Source of the DNA: Deltaproteobacteria bacterium
GTDB lineage: Bacteria > UBA10199 > JADGCS01
Reading direction: 5' to 3'
NCBI GenBank assembly: GCA_024233595.1
Contig: JACKPK010000008.1
Location: forward strand, 1-64,000
DNA: 64,000 nucleotides
Shown: positions 26,328-36,287 of the stretch, piece by piece
Layout of the letters: each line of letters begins with the position of its first letter
How positions within the stretch are numbered: position 1 is the stretch's first letter
Notes under the pieces: model-generated
The model's input: only the letters and a program-made list of their open reading frames with translations
What the model was told of the DNA's origin: nothing
Database searches by the model: none
Translations under genes and position numbers: made by a program

Positions 26328-27785
26328 ATGGAAAACACGGCCCGCAAAAACCAATTTCGCTCGGCGAATATCAGTAAGATTCCCCCACAAGCCTTAGAAG
26401 CCGAACAGGCAATCTTGGCCTCTGTCCTTATCGATAACAACGCGCTCAACAACTGCATGGAGTACATCACTCCCGAAGATTTTTACAAAGAAGCGCACGC
26501 CATTATTTTTCGCGCCATGTTGGAACTCAGCAATAAAAATGAACCCACTGATTTGGTCACACTCAATGGTCTTTTGCAATCCAAAGGACAACTCGATCAG
26601 GTGGGGGGCTCGGCTTATTTATCGCATCTTGTGGATTCAATCCCGACCGCGTCCAATGTGGCAAGTTACGCCAAGCTCGTTAAAGACAAATCCACCGTCC
26701 GCAAACTGATTTCGGTGGGCACAGAAATCGTCACCGATTGTTATGAAGCGCAGTCCGATGTTGGTGATTTGGTTGATTCCGCAGAGAATAAAATTTTTCA
26801 AATCAGTGAACAAAAGCGTTCCGAAGGTTTTGCTCCGGTTAAAGATCTGGTGAAAGCCAGTTACAAAATGATCGAAGAGCTTTTTGAAAACAAAAGCAAG
26901 ATCACTGGTCTTGTCACGGGTTTCTCCGAAATGGACGAAATGACAGCCGGCTTGCAAAAAAGCGATCTTATTATTGTGGCTGGTCGACCTTCTATGGGTA
27001 AAACGGCCTTCTCTTTAAACATTGTCGAAAACGCCGCTTTAAAGGCCAACGCCAAGGTTGCGGTGTTCTCCTTAGAAATGAGCAAAGAAAGCCTTGTGAT
27101 GCGGATGCTCACATCGATCGCGCGTATCGATTCCATGAAAGTGCGAACCGGCGATCTTGATGAATCCGATTGGCCTCGTCTTTTGGCAGCAGCCGAAAAA
27201 CTCGCGCACATGAATGTCTTTATCGATGACCAGCCTGCGCAATCGACCATGGAAATCCGCGCCAAAACGCGTCGCTTGGCCAAAGAACAAGGTGGTCTTG
27301 ATTTAATTTTGGTGGATTACTTGCAGCTGATGCGTGGTGCCACCAAAACCAATTCTCGTGAACAAGAAATTTCCGAAATCTCGCGATCGCTCAAAGGCAT
27401 TGCCAAGGAACTCAATGTTCCGGTCATTGCTTTGTCGCAGTTGAACCGCTCTTTAGAAAACAGAACCAACAAACGCCCCATGATGAGCGATTTACGTGAA
27501 TCAGGCGCCATTGAGCAAGATGCTGACGTCATCATGTTCATCTATCGTGACGAAGTTTACGATCCCGAAACTCCCGACAAAGGCATTGCCGAAATCATCA
27601 TTGGTAAGCAACGGAATGGTTCTACTGGTTATTGCCGTTTGGCTTTCTTGAACCGCTATGTGCGTTTTGAAGATTTGGTTTACGAAGGTGATTATCACTA
27701 CGATGATTCCAACGATCATCAGGAACCGGCATCGATTGAACCTGGACAAGAAAGCGAAATCGATCCCGAAGACGTTATTTTCTAA
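26328..27785 (+). CDS. dnaB: Replicative DNA helicase DnaB
   Basis: Hexameric helicase at the replication fork. From the ATG at 26328 it has 485 residues; the longer frame from TTG 26247 begins in the terminator. The N-terminal domain has PPQALEAEQAILASVLID. The RecA-like domain has Walker A AGRPSMGKTAF, the segment VFSLEMSKESLVMRML, Walker B LILVDYLQLM, ALSQLNRSLE with the R-finger region and DLRESGAIEQDADV. Length is normal and no intein is present. The rplI-dnaB order is common in bacteria. Confidence 0.96.
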   Translation: MENTARKNQFRSANISKIPPQALEAEQAILASVLIDNNALNNCMEYITPEDFYKEAHAIIFRAMLELSNKNEPTDLVTLNGLLQSKGQLDQVGGSAYLSHLVDSIPTASNVASYAKLVKDKSTVRKLISVGTEIVTDCYEAQSDVGDLVDSAENKIFQISEQKRSEGFAPVKDLVKASYKMIEELFENKSKITGLVTGFSEMDEMTAGLQKSDLIIVAGRPSMGKTAFSLNIVENAALKANAKVAVFSLEMSKESLVMRMLTSIARIDSMKVRTGDLDESDWPRLLAAAEKLAHMNVFIDDQPAQSTMEIRAKTRRLAKEQGGLDLILVDYLQLMRGATKTNSREQEISEISRSLKGIAKELNVPVIALSQLNRSLENRTNKRPMMSDLRESGAIEQDADVIMFIYRDEVYDPETPDKGIAEIIIGKQRNGSTGYCRLAFLNRYVRFEDLVYEGDYHYDDSNDHQEPASIEPGQESEIDPEDVIF

Positions 27786-27797
27786 GAAAGCGTCCTT

Positions 27798-28991
27798 ATG
27801 TCTGATCCCATTTATTTTGATCACAACGCCACCACGCCGGTGGACCCGCGTGTTGTGCAGAGCATGCTGCCTTACTTTTCGGATCAATTCGGCAATGCGG
27901 CTAGCAGCACCCACGCCTTTGGCTGGGAGGCTGGCAAAGCTTTAGACGACGCTCGTAAGCGCGTGGCTCTTTGTTTGGGGGCGCAAAAACCTGAGCAAAT
28001 CATTTTCACTTCCGGGGCCACCGAAGCCAACAACATGCTGATCAAGGGGTTGTTTTTTGCAAAAGACGACGAGCCTTTTCATATAGTGACGCAAGAAACC
28101 GAACACTCCTGTGTGATCAAGAGCATCGAATTCTTAAAAGGCTTGGGCGCCGAGGTCACTGTGCTGCCAGTTGATCAAGAGGGCTTTATCAATTTAGATG
28201 ATCTTAAAAAATCGCTAAAGCCGCACACAAAATTGGTGAGCATCATGTGGGGCAATAACGAAATTGGCACTCTGCAAGCCATCCAAGAAATCGGAGACAT
28301 TGTCAGAAATCATTCCGATGCCCTTTTTCATTGCGATGCGGTTCAGGCCGTGTCGCGAGTTGCGATCGATTTAAAAAATCTTCCTATCGATTGCCTGAGT
28401 TTTTCAGCGCATAAATTTTACGGTCCCAAAGGTGTTGGGGCAATGTATTTGAGTGAGCGTTTTTTCAAAACAAGATGGCAGCCGCTTTTGCATGGTGGTG
28501 GTCAGGAATTCGGATTGCGTTCGACAACGGTGAACATCCCTGGTGTGATCGGTATGGCAAAGGCTTTGGAATTGGCACAAGAAGATTGGCAAAGCGAAGT
28601 CGCGCGCCTTAGCCATTTAAGAAATCATTTAATCGATCGGGTTCTCAACGAAATTCCACACGCGCTTCTAAATGGTTCGCGAGACAAGCGTCTTTGTCAC
28701 AATGCGAGCTTCTGTATTCCTTACACAGAAAGCGGTCTTTTGCTTTTGGCCATGCCGCAAATCGCGTGCTCCAGTGGGTCAGCCTGTGCTTCCGGAAAAA
28801 CAGAACCGTCTCGCGTGGCCTTGGCCATTGGTCGTAGTCCCGAAGAGGCCAGAGCCACCATTCGTTTTGGCCTTGGCAAATCAAACACCAAAGAGCAGGT
28901 GGATTTTGCCGTGGAGTGCCTAAAAGAAGCCTGTCTCAAAGAACGTAAAAAGTCTCTTGCCTACGAGATGTTGCAACAGAAAAAAAGCTAA
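27798..28991 (+). CDS. Cysteine desulfurase (NifS/IscS family)
   Basis: PLP enzyme that transfers sulfur from cysteine to a catalytic Cys for Fe-S or tRNA thiolation. 397 residues: YFDHNATTPVDPRV, TSGATEANNMLIKG, TEHSCVIKS, the PLP lysine in SFSAHKFYGPKG and the active-site loop CSSGSACASGKTEPS, with extra cysteines. It begins 12 bases after dnaB and is probably cotranscribed. No iscU or scaffold gene is nearby, so IscS, SufS-like or specialised NifS roles cannot be separated. Confidence 0.93.
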   Translation: MSDPIYFDHNATTPVDPRVVQSMLPYFSDQFGNAASSTHAFGWEAGKALDDARKRVALCLGAQKPEQIIFTSGATEANNMLIKGLFFAKDDEPFHIVTQETEHSCVIKSIEFLKGLGAEVTVLPVDQEGFINLDDLKKSLKPHTKLVSIMWGNNEIGTLQAIQEIGDIVRNHSDALFHCDAVQAVSRVAIDLKNLPIDCLSFSAHKFYGPKGVGAMYLSERFFKTRWQPLLHGGGQEFGLRSTTVNIPGVIGMAKALELAQEDWQSEVARLSHLRNHLIDRVLNEIPHALLNGSRDKRLCHNASFCIPYTESGLLLLAMPQIACSSGSACASGKTEPSRVALAIGRSPEEARATIRFGLGKSNTKEQVDFAVECLKEACLKERKKSLAYEMLQQKKS

Positions 28992-29022
28992 GGATTACAT
29001 CTTTTTAAGAACTTAGAAGCCC

Positions 29023-29050
29023 TTGACAGTGCGCAAATCGGTATTAAACT
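29023..29050 (+). promoter_or_regulatory. Probable sigma70 promoter of the DnaJ-like gene
   Basis: A perfect TTGACA at 29023-29028 is followed after 16 bases by TAAACT (29045-29050), 83 bases before the start codon. The -10 box is weak (3-4 of 6). Confidence 0.5.
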
Positions 29051-29132
29051 AGGCTTTAGTCCGCTGTTTTAGGCATTGAGCCTGGGCATTGCGTGTTAAA
29101 ATCAGACCAAATAATTGTCGGATTCAGAATAT

Positions 29133-30044
29133 ATGAGACAAGATTATTACAAAATATTGGGTGTTGCTAAAACCGCTAGCAAAGATGACATCAAAACAGC
29201 TTTTAAAAAACTGGCACGTCAGTATCATCCCGATTTGAACCCCAATGACGCCGAGGCCGAAAAAAAATTCAAAGAGGTTTCTGAGGCCTACGAAGTTTTG
29301 GGCGATGATAAAAAACGCAAACAGTATGATCAAATGGGTTCATTCAATTTTGGTTCGTCTGGTCCTAAAAATCCTTACTCGCAAAATTACTGGCAATCGG
29401 TGCAATTTGACGATGTCGATTTAGAAGATATCTTTGGAGACATCTTTGGTTTTGGTGGCCCCAAGCGTGGGCAACGGGCCGGACGCACGCAGTACCGTCC
29501 ACCAAACCGTGCTAAAAATGGTGCCGATATCGAATGGAGTTTGCCAATCGATTTTCTAGACGCGGTCAATGGCTGCGAAAAACAAATCCTTTTGCCCGAT
29601 GGCAAAAAGGTCAAAGTCAAAATCCCTGCGGGTGTTGATACAGGATCCAAAATCCGTTTATCCGGAAAAGGTCACCCAGGTGTGGCAGGTGGTTCGGCAG
29701 GGAATCTCATCATTGTCACTCAGGTCAAAGAGCATCCTTATTTTAAACGCGATGGCGATGACATTCATTTGGATGTTGACTTAAGTTTAGCGGAAGCCCT
29801 TAAAGGTGCTAAAATTCAAGTGCCCACACTCACTGGCACCGTGCAGCTCACTATTCCCCCCAAAACGCAAAGCGGTCAAAAGATGCGTCTCAAAGAAAAG
29901 GGCGTGAAGAATCTTAAAACCGGCACCAAGGGTCATCTCTATGTGCATTTGCTGGTTAAAATCCCAGATGATCTCAGTGCAGAAGAAATCGAGCAGATTG
30001 TTAAAATTATCGAAAATAAAGAGAGCATTGAACGTGCTTGGTAG
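29133..30044 (+). CDS. DnaJ-class co-chaperone without zinc finger (CbpA-like)
   Basis: Stimulates DnaK ATPase. From the ATG at 29133 it has 303 residues (an upstream TTG at 29115 is rejected). J domain 1-70 with DYYKILGV and HPD in ARQYHPDLNPN; a Gly/Phe-rich linker (DIFGDIFGFGGPKRGQ); then two C-terminal beta domains (IPAGVDTGSKIRLSGKGHPG, then VPTLTGTVQLTIPP). The cysteine-rich zinc region of true DnaJ is absent, which makes it CbpA-like. clpB follows after about 90 bp; both are protein-quality genes. Confidence 0.93.
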   Translation: MRQDYYKILGVAKTASKDDIKTAFKKLARQYHPDLNPNDAEAEKKFKEVSEAYEVLGDDKKRKQYDQMGSFNFGSSGPKNPYSQNYWQSVQFDDVDLEDIFGDIFGFGGPKRGQRAGRTQYRPPNRAKNGADIEWSLPIDFLDAVNGCEKQILLPDGKKVKVKIPAGVDTGSKIRLSGKGHPGVAGGSAGNLIIVTQVKEHPYFKRDGDDIHLDVDLSLAEALKGAKIQVPTLTGTVQLTIPPKTQSGQKMRLKEKGVKNLKTGTKGHLYVHLLVKIPDDLSAEEIEQIVKIIENKESIERAW

Positions 30045-30137
30045 GACAGCAGGACTCATTCTTTAACAAGAACACAGCTTGCCAAATCAAAAAATGCCAT
30101 TATCTTTTCCTTAACCAAAAAACTTTGAGGAAAATGT

Positions 30138-32717
30138 ATGAACTTTGAACGCTACACACAAAAAGCCCAAGAAGCCATAGCCGGAGCGCAACGTTTGGCT
30201 TTAGAAAGTGGTCACCAGCAGATTTTGGGTTGGCATCTTTTGCGCGCCTTGCTGAGCGAACAAGATGGTGCAGTGCAACCTTTGTTAAAAGCCATGTCGG
30301 TTTCTGTTCCTGCTTTATCAAAAAAAGTTGATGAAGAACTTCAAAAGCTCCCTCAAGTTTCTGGTGGTGGTGGCCAGTACTTATCGCAAGATTTACAATT
30401 GGTTTTTGCCGATGCTGAAAAACAAGCGAGTGATTTAAAAGACGATTACACCAGCACGGAACACATTTTATTGGCTTTATCTCAAAGTAAAAAAGACCCC
30501 GCTGCAAAAGCCTTGCAAGAAGCGGGTGTGTCTAAAGACAAACTTTTGCAAGCCTTGCAAAGCATTCGAGGAAACCAAAGAGTGACTGATCAAAATCCCG
30601 AAAACAAATACCAAGTTTTAGAAAAGTACACCACAGACCTGACAGAGCGTGCCCGTGCTGGCAAATTGGATCCTGTGATTGGGCGCGATGAAGAGATCAG
30701 GCGTGTCATTCAAGTTTTATCACGACGAACAAAAAACAACCCTGTCCTCATTGGGGAGCCAGGAGTGGGTAAAACAGCCATTTCCGAAGGGCTTGCGCAA
30801 CGCATTGTCTCTGGCGATGTTCCCGATACGCTCAAAAACAAACGCATCTTAGCTTTAGATTTGGGTAGTCTGCTGGCTGGCACTAAGTTTCGTGGAGAAT
30901 TTGAAGACCGACTAAAAGCAGTTGTTAAAGAAGTGTCTTCAAGCAATGGTGAAATTGTTTTGTTCATTGATGAACTGCACACCTTGGTTGGTGCAGGGAA
31001 AACTGATGGTGCCATGGATGCCAGCAACATGCTCAAGCCCGCTTTGGCACGTGGTGAGTTACGCTGTGTTGGAGCCACAACGCTCAATGAGTACCGCAAG
31101 TACATCGAAAAAGACGCTGCTTTAGAGCGTCGCTTTCAACAAGTTTATGTTGGCGAACCCAGTGTGGAAGACGCCATTGCGATTTTGCGTGGCTTAAAAG
31201 AGCGCTACGAGGTGCATCACGGCGTGCGCATTCAAGATGCCGCCATTGTGGCCGCGGCCACTTTATCGCACCGCTACATTGCGGATCGCTTTTTACCAGA
31301 CAAAGCCATTGATCTCATCGACGAAGCGGCTTCCAAGCTGCGCATCGAAATCGCTTCCATGCCGCAAGAGATCGACGAGATCGAACGCAAAATCATTCAG
31401 CTTGAGATCGAGCGTCAGGCTTTAAAAAAAGAAAAAGACGACGCGAGTGTGGCACGCTTGAGTAAACTAGAAGAAGAGTTGGGTAATTTAAAAGAGCAAA
31501 GCACCGCGCTCAAAGCTGTTTGGAACAAAGAAAAAGAGGGCATCACCAAAATCAATTCTCTTAAAGAAGAAATTGAATCCACTAAAATCCTTGCCGAACA
31601 GGCTGAACGCGAGGGTGATTACAACAAAGCGGCTGAGCTCAAGTACGGCCGGTTGCACGCTCTTAATCAAGAGTTAGAAGAGTTACAAAAAAACAATGCC
31701 GCTGAGGCTGGTGAAAAACGCATGCTCAACGAAGAGGTGCGAGAAGAAGACATTGCCGAAGTGGTGTCGCGTTGGACCGGCATCCCGCTTTCAAAAATGT
31801 TAGAGAGCGAAGCCGAAAAACTTTTAAAAATGGAAGATCGCTTGGGTGAATCGGTGGTTGGTCAACCAGATGCCATCGAAAAGGTCAGTAACGCGGTTCG
31901 CCGTTCGCGTGCGGGTTTGCAGGACGAAAATCGACCCATTGGTAGCTTTTTATTCTTGGGCCCAACAGGTGTTGGTAAAACCGAAACCGCCAAGAGTTTA
32001 GCCGAATTTCTTTTTGATCAAAAAGACGCCATGGTGCGCATTGATATGTCTGAGTTCATGGAAAAGCATTCGGTCGCACGTCTCATTGGAGCCCCTCCAG
32101 GTTATGTTGGTTATGATGAAGGTGGTTACTTGACAGAAACCGTGCGCCGTAGACCTTACGCGGTGATTCTTTTAGACGAGATCGAAAAAGCACACCCGGA
32201 TGTTTTTAACATTCTTTTACAAATACTGGATGACGGACGCTTGACCGATGGCCAAGGCCGCACCGTTGATTTTAAAAACACGGTCATCATCATGACCTCT
32301 AACATTGGCAGTCATTATATTTTAGAAGAGCGTGATGCGGCCAAGCGTGAAGAAAAAATCAACGAGGCCTTAAAGCAGGCTTTTCGTCCTGAATTTTTGA
32401 ACCGCATTGATGACATTGTGTTCTTTAATGCCTTGGGCCAAGAAGAAATCCGCTCCATTGTCGATATTCAGTTAAAAGGTTTGCGTGAGCGTTTGGCAAG
32501 CCGCCGCATTGGCTTAGAGTTAACTGATGAAGCCAAAGATCATTTGGCACAAATTGGTTTTGACCCTGACTTTGGGGCGCGTCCCTTAAAACGGGTGATT
32601 CAAAAGAACCTGCAAGATCCTTTGGCACAGCAACTTTTAAAAGGCGAAATCAAAGACGGCAACACCGTGCTTGTTGAGCTCAAAGATGGCCAGCTTGTTG
32701 GGAAAGTAGAAAATTAA
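30138..32717 (+). CDS. clpB: ATP-dependent disaggregase ClpB
   Basis: Hsp100 hexamer that resolubilises aggregates with DnaK/DnaJ. 859 residues: N domain (1-145), NBD1 with Walker A GEPGVGKTAISEGLA and LFIDELHTLVGAG, a coiled-coil middle domain (about 400-520), NBD2 with GPTGVGKTETAKSLAEFL, VILLDEIEKAHPDVFN and FRPEFLNRIDD. ATG at 30138 has GAGG nine bases upstream. The 3' end overlaps a convergent glycosyltransferase gene by 38 bases. Confidence 0.97.
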   Translation: MNFERYTQKAQEAIAGAQRLALESGHQQILGWHLLRALLSEQDGAVQPLLKAMSVSVPALSKKVDEELQKLPQVSGGGGQYLSQDLQLVFADAEKQASDLKDDYTSTEHILLALSQSKKDPAAKALQEAGVSKDKLLQALQSIRGNQRVTDQNPENKYQVLEKYTTDLTERARAGKLDPVIGRDEEIRRVIQVLSRRTKNNPVLIGEPGVGKTAISEGLAQRIVSGDVPDTLKNKRILALDLGSLLAGTKFRGEFEDRLKAVVKEVSSSNGEIVLFIDELHTLVGAGKTDGAMDASNMLKPALARGELRCVGATTLNEYRKYIEKDAALERRFQQVYVGEPSVEDAIAILRGLKERYEVHHGVRIQDAAIVAAATLSHRYIADRFLPDKAIDLIDEAASKLRIEIASMPQEIDEIERKIIQLEIERQALKKEKDDASVARLSKLEEELGNLKEQSTALKAVWNKEKEGITKINSLKEEIESTKILAEQAEREGDYNKAAELKYGRLHALNQELEELQKNNAAEAGEKRMLNEEVREEDIAEVVSRWTGIPLSKMLESEAEKLLKMEDRLGESVVGQPDAIEKVSNAVRRSRAGLQDENRPIGSFLFLGPTGVGKTETAKSLAEFLFDQKDAMVRIDMSEFMEKHSVARLIGAPPGYVGYDEGGYLTETVRRRPYAVILLDEIEKAHPDVFNILLQILDDGRLTDGQGRTVDFKNTVIIMTSNIGSHYILEERDAAKREEKINEALKQAFRPEFLNRIDDIVFFNALGQEEIRSIVDIQLKGLRERLASRRIGLELTDEAKDHLAQIGFDPDFGARPLKRVIQKNLQDPLAQQLLKGEIKDGNTVLVELKDGQLVGKVEN

Positions 32718-33609
32718 AATACCCCTCCAACTCTTCAATAATCGCATCCCAACGACGTTTCACATTCGGGTAACGGTATTCTTCAAATAACTTGGGATCG
32801 CAGTTGTATTTTTTGTTTCCAGCGAGTGCGCTGGTGATGTTTTGCAGATCAAACTCAACTGTGCCTTGGCCCATTTTAAAACAGTTAAAACCTGGGTCTA
32901 AGTAATCGGCCAGACCACCGTTAACGCTAGAAAACACCTGGCAGCCACAGGCCATGGCTTCAATGGGGTGCAAGCCAAAGCCTTCGCTCACACCTTTTTC
33001 GCTCCAATGATCGGTGGAATCATAAAGATAAATTTTGCTGCGTTGGTAAAGATCAATCAAGTTCTCTGCAAAGGATTCGACGACATGCACTTTGTAAATT
33101 TTTTGCAGCACGGGCACGATGATGTCAGATAAATAAGTACTGGCTTTGCGCTTTAAAAACAAAACGTCGATATCGCGCTCATTGTTGGCGTCGCAAAAAT
33201 CATGGCTCAAGAGATTTGGTAAATAAAACACAGGAGCGTGCGGAGCCTTTTGTCCCCAATAGCCCATGGTTTGTCTGCTCACGCACAAGATGGGGATGGT
33301 TTCTGGGATGGTGAAATCATAGCCAGCGCTGTGCGCGTGATACACCAGATTTTTATGCTGCAAGCGTTTGCTCAACTCGGCAATGTGCCAGCCCCAACTC
33401 ATGATGTAAATGCCATTTTGGAATTCAGGGGCCTCGCTTTTGAGAACATCATCCAAAAACAACACGCCGTCTTGGCGTTCTTCGTAGGTGATGACATGCG
33501 CTTTGTGATCTTGCTGCGCCACGGCGAGTGTTTTGAGTTCTGCCCAAAGGCCTCCACCTGCGTAACGAGCACCGGTTCCTGGGAGTAAAAAATAAATTTG
33601 TCTGTTCAT
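32680..33609 (-). CDS. GT4-like glycosyltransferase
   Basis: 309 residues with a GT-B fold look: N-terminal LLPGTGARYAGGGLWAEL and the C-terminal donor-binding region KGVSEGFGLHPIEAMACGCQ with the E-x7-E signature. It ends GGLADYL and a helical tail. It is shorter than most GT4 enzymes. Its start overlaps the lipoprotein stop (ATGA), so the two are coupled, and its last 13 codons are antisense to the clpB end. Acceptor and donor are unknown; an envelope-polysaccharide role is plausible. Confidence 0.78.
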   Translation of the reverse strand: MNRQIYFLLPGTGARYAGGGLWAELKTLAVAQQDHKAHVITYEERQDGVLFLDDVLKSEAPEFQNGIYIMSWGWHIAELSKRLQHKNLVYHAHSAGYDFTIPETIPILCVSRQTMGYWGQKAPHAPVFYLPNLLSHDFCDANNERDIDVLFLKRKASTYLSDIIVPVLQKIYKVHVVESFAENLIDLYQRSKIYLYDSTDHWSEKGVSEGFGLHPIEAMACGCQVFSSVNGGLADYLDPGFNCFKMGQGTVEFDLQNITSALAGNKKYNCDPKLFEEYRYPNVKRRWDAIIEELEGYFNFLLSQQAGHL

Positions 33610-33881
33610 GATTTCCTCTTGGTTCTGCGCGCCTTTTTGACTTTGTGGCTTTCGGCGGCTTCGATTTTGGCCTCGTCATCGTCTTCTTTTTTTAATTTTT
33701 TATACGTTTTGTAACGTCGGTACTCGGCTTTTTCTTCTAAGGAGTAATCATCGATGTCTTTTTTGGTGTTGCCTCTAAAAATAGCACCAAAGCTAGAAAA
33801 GCCCTCGCGCAAGCCGGCGCAGGAACCCAACACAAAGAGGCATAAAATCGCTAGAAATGTTCCTTTTAAACGCTGTTGCAT
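33606..33881 (-). CDS. Small lipoprotein with basic tail
   Basis: 91 residues from the ATG at 33879-33881 (a GTG at 33905 would add eight). Signal peptide with lipobox VLGSC, then GLREGFSSFGAIFRG. A highly charged Lys/Glu-rich region (RRYKTYKKLKKEDDDE) ends in the tail KKARRTKRKS. No family recognised. Divergent from the M15 peptidase gene, whose start lies 30 bases away, so the promoters must overlap. Confidence 0.65.
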   Translation of the reverse strand: MQQRLKGTFLAILCLFVLGSCAGLREGFSSFGAIFRGNTKKDIDDYSLEEKAEYRRYKTYKKLKKEDDDEAKIEAAESHKVKKARRTKRKS

Positions 33882-33911
33882 TCGCACCAAATCCCTTTTA
33901 ATCACGTTGTG

Positions 33912-34778
33912 ATGAGCAAAATGACGACAATCTGCCTTATTTTAAACGTGGTTCTGATCAGCCTGTTTGGCTCTTTTGTTTGTGCTTCCGAGCTAAGCTC
34001 TGACGGCAGTTTACGCCTGTACAGTTATCACCTCAATGAATTTTTGGAGATTCGTTATAAAGATGCCAATGGAGATTGGTTGCCCGAAGCCGAAAAAAAA
34101 TTGAATCAGCTCTTGCGCTCACGCGCAGACGATCAAACCATTAAGATTGACCGCAAGCTCATTGCCTTCATTGATCATCTGCAAGATCATTTTGAAGCCG
34201 ACACCGTAGAGGTCATCAGTGGTTTTCGTAGCCAGGCTTTTAACAAGCAGCTTAAAGACAGTGGTCGAAATGTCGCAAACGAAAGTTTTCACACCAAAGG
34301 CCAGGCCATGGACATCCACCTTGACGAGATTCAAGAAGACACGCTCAGAGATTACGCCTTAAAACAACAAAAGGGCGGCGTTGGCTATTATGGCAATTTG
34401 CTCATGGTGCACATTGACACAGGACCTGTTCGCAAATGGTCGGGTGGCGATTTTAAAAACAACACCGCGATTGGCATTTTTAACGACAAGCACCCCGGGA
34501 CAGCGCGCAGTGACCAGTTGTTTTACAAAAGTCAGCAAATCCTACATTTGCAGTTAAATGGATTTGAACAAGAGCACTCGCTTCGGTTAGAGGTTTTTCA
34601 CCGCGGAAAATGGCTCACACAGCGCGATTTAAAACAAGAGCTGGGCAAAGAAAACACACACTCTTTCCCCATTTCTGTTTTGCAAGAGGGCTTTAAAAAA
34701 TTTGGCAAGTTTCGCTTTGTGTTGATCGATAAAAACGGGGCACAGCAAAGCAATGAATTTTATATCAAACGCATATAG
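33912..34778 (+). CDS. Periplasmic M15/DUF882-type peptidase
   Basis: Signal peptide (ICLILNVVLISLFGSFVCA), then a DUF882/peptidase-M15 domain with the zinc ligands in SFHTKGQAMDIHLD (H-x6-D) and MVHIDTG, and ISGFRSQAFNKQL before them. This is the fold of D,D/L,D-carboxypeptidases acting on peptidoglycan peptides. The last 85 residues form an extra beta domain (LHLQLNGFEQEHSLRLEVFH) not needed for catalysis. ATG 33912 or 33921 could start translation. DUF882 proteins are often envelope-remodelling enzymes; the exact bond cut is unknown. Confidence 0.82.
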   Translation: MSKMTTICLILNVVLISLFGSFVCASELSSDGSLRLYSYHLNEFLEIRYKDANGDWLPEAEKKLNQLLRSRADDQTIKIDRKLIAFIDHLQDHFEADTVEVISGFRSQAFNKQLKDSGRNVANESFHTKGQAMDIHLDEIQEDTLRDYALKQQKGGVGYYGNLLMVHIDTGPVRKWSGGDFKNNTAIGIFNDKHPGTARSDQLFYKSQQILHLQLNGFEQEHSLRLEVFHRGKWLTQRDLKQELGKENTHSFPISVLQEGFKKFGKFRFVLIDKNGAQQSNEFYIKRI

Positions 34779-34787
34779 GGATTTCAC

Positions 34788-36287
34788 GTGATCAAACCCA
34801 AACTCAGTCATGATGAGTTTTTAACTCTCTCGCAAGATTTTGACATCATCCCACTTTACGTGGAGTTGCCGGCCGATGTCGACACACCCGTTTCGGCTTT
34901 TATGAAAATCCGAACAGGCACCGGTGATTTTCTTTTTGAATCAGTTGTTGGTGGCGAAAAATGGGCGCGCTACAGCTTTTTAGGAACAGAGCCGCAATCT
35001 TTAATTCGTCTGCAAGGATCCGAGTGGTTGCTTAGCAAAGCCGGAGAAAAGCCACAAAAAATCCCGGTGGATTCAGAACGTCCTTTGAGTGTTTTGGAAG
35101 ATCTTTTAGGAAATGAGCGCGTGTATTTTGACGAGCGCTTGCCGCGATTCTTTGGTGGTTTTGTGGGTGCCTTTGGCTTTGAAATGGCCAAGCGCTTCGA
35201 GCCAAGCATCGGGCAGAGCAAAACCGTAAAAAATCAGCCCGATCTTTTATTCATGCAAACAGACACCGTGCTTATTTTTGATAACCTCCGACAAGCTTTG
35301 TTGGTTGTGGCGACCATCAACACAAAGAATCAAAACAAAACCCAAAAAAGTGAATCCTACAAACAAGCGCTTGCTAAAATAGAGCACCTCACACGTGTGA
35401 TTCAAAATCAGAGTTTAGAAAACCCTTACACACACAAAGCGTTCACCATAAAAAAAGAATCACAAAACTTAACCCAGCAACAATACCAAGACATTGTCAC
35501 AAAAGTACGCCACTACATCGAAGCGGGCGATATTTTTCAGGCTGTGTTGTCCTTGCGTTTTGATTTAGAAACAACAGGGGTTGATCCTCTTGTCATTTAC
35601 CGTGCCATCCGAAGCATCAACCCGTCTCCTTATATGTATTATTTGGGTTTTGATGATGTTGCCATTGTGGGCGCTTCGCCCGAGGTTCTCATGCGTTTGG
35701 AAGAAGGTCATTTGGAAGTGCGTCCCATTGCGGGCACACGCAAACGCGGGCGCAGCGAAAAAGAAGACCTGGCTTTAGAAAAAGAACTTTTGAGCGATCC
35801 CAAAGAAAAGGCCGAGCACGTGATGCTGGTTGATTTGGGACGCAATGACGTTGGGCGGGTTTCCAAAATAGGCAGCGTTCAGGTTGATGAGCAAGAAATC
35901 GTGGAGCGCTACTCGCATGTCATGCATTTGGTCAGTCATGTGTCGGGTGAATTGGCGCAGGGCAAAAGTGTTTTTGATGCGATCGCGGCAACTTTTCCTG
36001 CAGGGACATTGTCAGGGGCACCTAAGATTCGCGCCATGCAAATCATCGATGAATTAGAGCCCGATGCGCGTGGCTTTTATGGCGGGGCTGTGGGCTACAT
36101 TAGTTATTCCGGAAACGCTGATTTGGCGATCGTGATCCGCACGGCTGTGATTCATGGTGCCACCGTGAGTTTGCAAGCGGGTGCTGGCATTGTTTACAAC
36201 TCTGATCCACAAAAAGAATACGAAGAGTGTTTGAACAAAGCAAAGGCCATGATGAGCGCAATCAAAAGTGAGGCGGGGCATGCTTAA
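34788..36287 (+). CDS. trpE: Anthranilate synthase component I TrpE
   Basis: Chorismate to anthranilate, first step of tryptophan synthesis. 499 residues; N-terminal LIRLQGSEW-type domain, then the chorismate-binding core QAVLSLRFD, INPSPYMYYL, GASPEVLMR, RPIAGTRKRGRSEKED, LVDLGRNDVGRV, TFPAGTLSGAPKIRAMQIID and QAGAGIVYNSDPQKEYEEC. GTG start 34788, nine bases after the previous stop. It overlaps trpG by eight bases. The remaining trp genes are not in this window. Confidence 0.96.
   Translation: MIKPKLSHDEFLTLSQDFDIIPLYVELPADVDTPVSAFMKIRTGTGDFLFESVVGGEKWARYSFLGTEPQSLIRLQGSEWLLSKAGEKPQKIPVDSERPLSVLEDLLGNERVYFDERLPRFFGGFVGAFGFEMAKRFEPSIGQSKTVKNQPDLLFMQTDTVLIFDNLRQALLVVATINTKNQNKTQKSESYKQALAKIEHLTRVIQNQSLENPYTHKAFTIKKESQNLTQQQYQDIVTKVRHYIEAGDIFQAVLSLRFDLETTGVDPLVIYRAIRSINPSPYMYYLGFDDVAIVGASPEVLMRLEEGHLEVRPIAGTRKRGRSEKEDLALEKELLSDPKEKAEHVMLVDLGRNDVGRVSKIGSVQVDEQEIVERYSHVMHLVSHVSGELAQGKSVFDAIAATFPAGTLSGAPKIRAMQIIDELEPDARGFYGGAVGYISYSGNADLAIVIRTAVIHGATVSLQAGAGIVYNSDPQKEYEECLNKAKAMMSAIKSEAGHA

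Noticed and set aside
26861..27283. Antisense ORF opposite dnaB (140 codons)
   Set aside because: Mirror-frame artefact of a strongly conserved helicase gene; no start signal.
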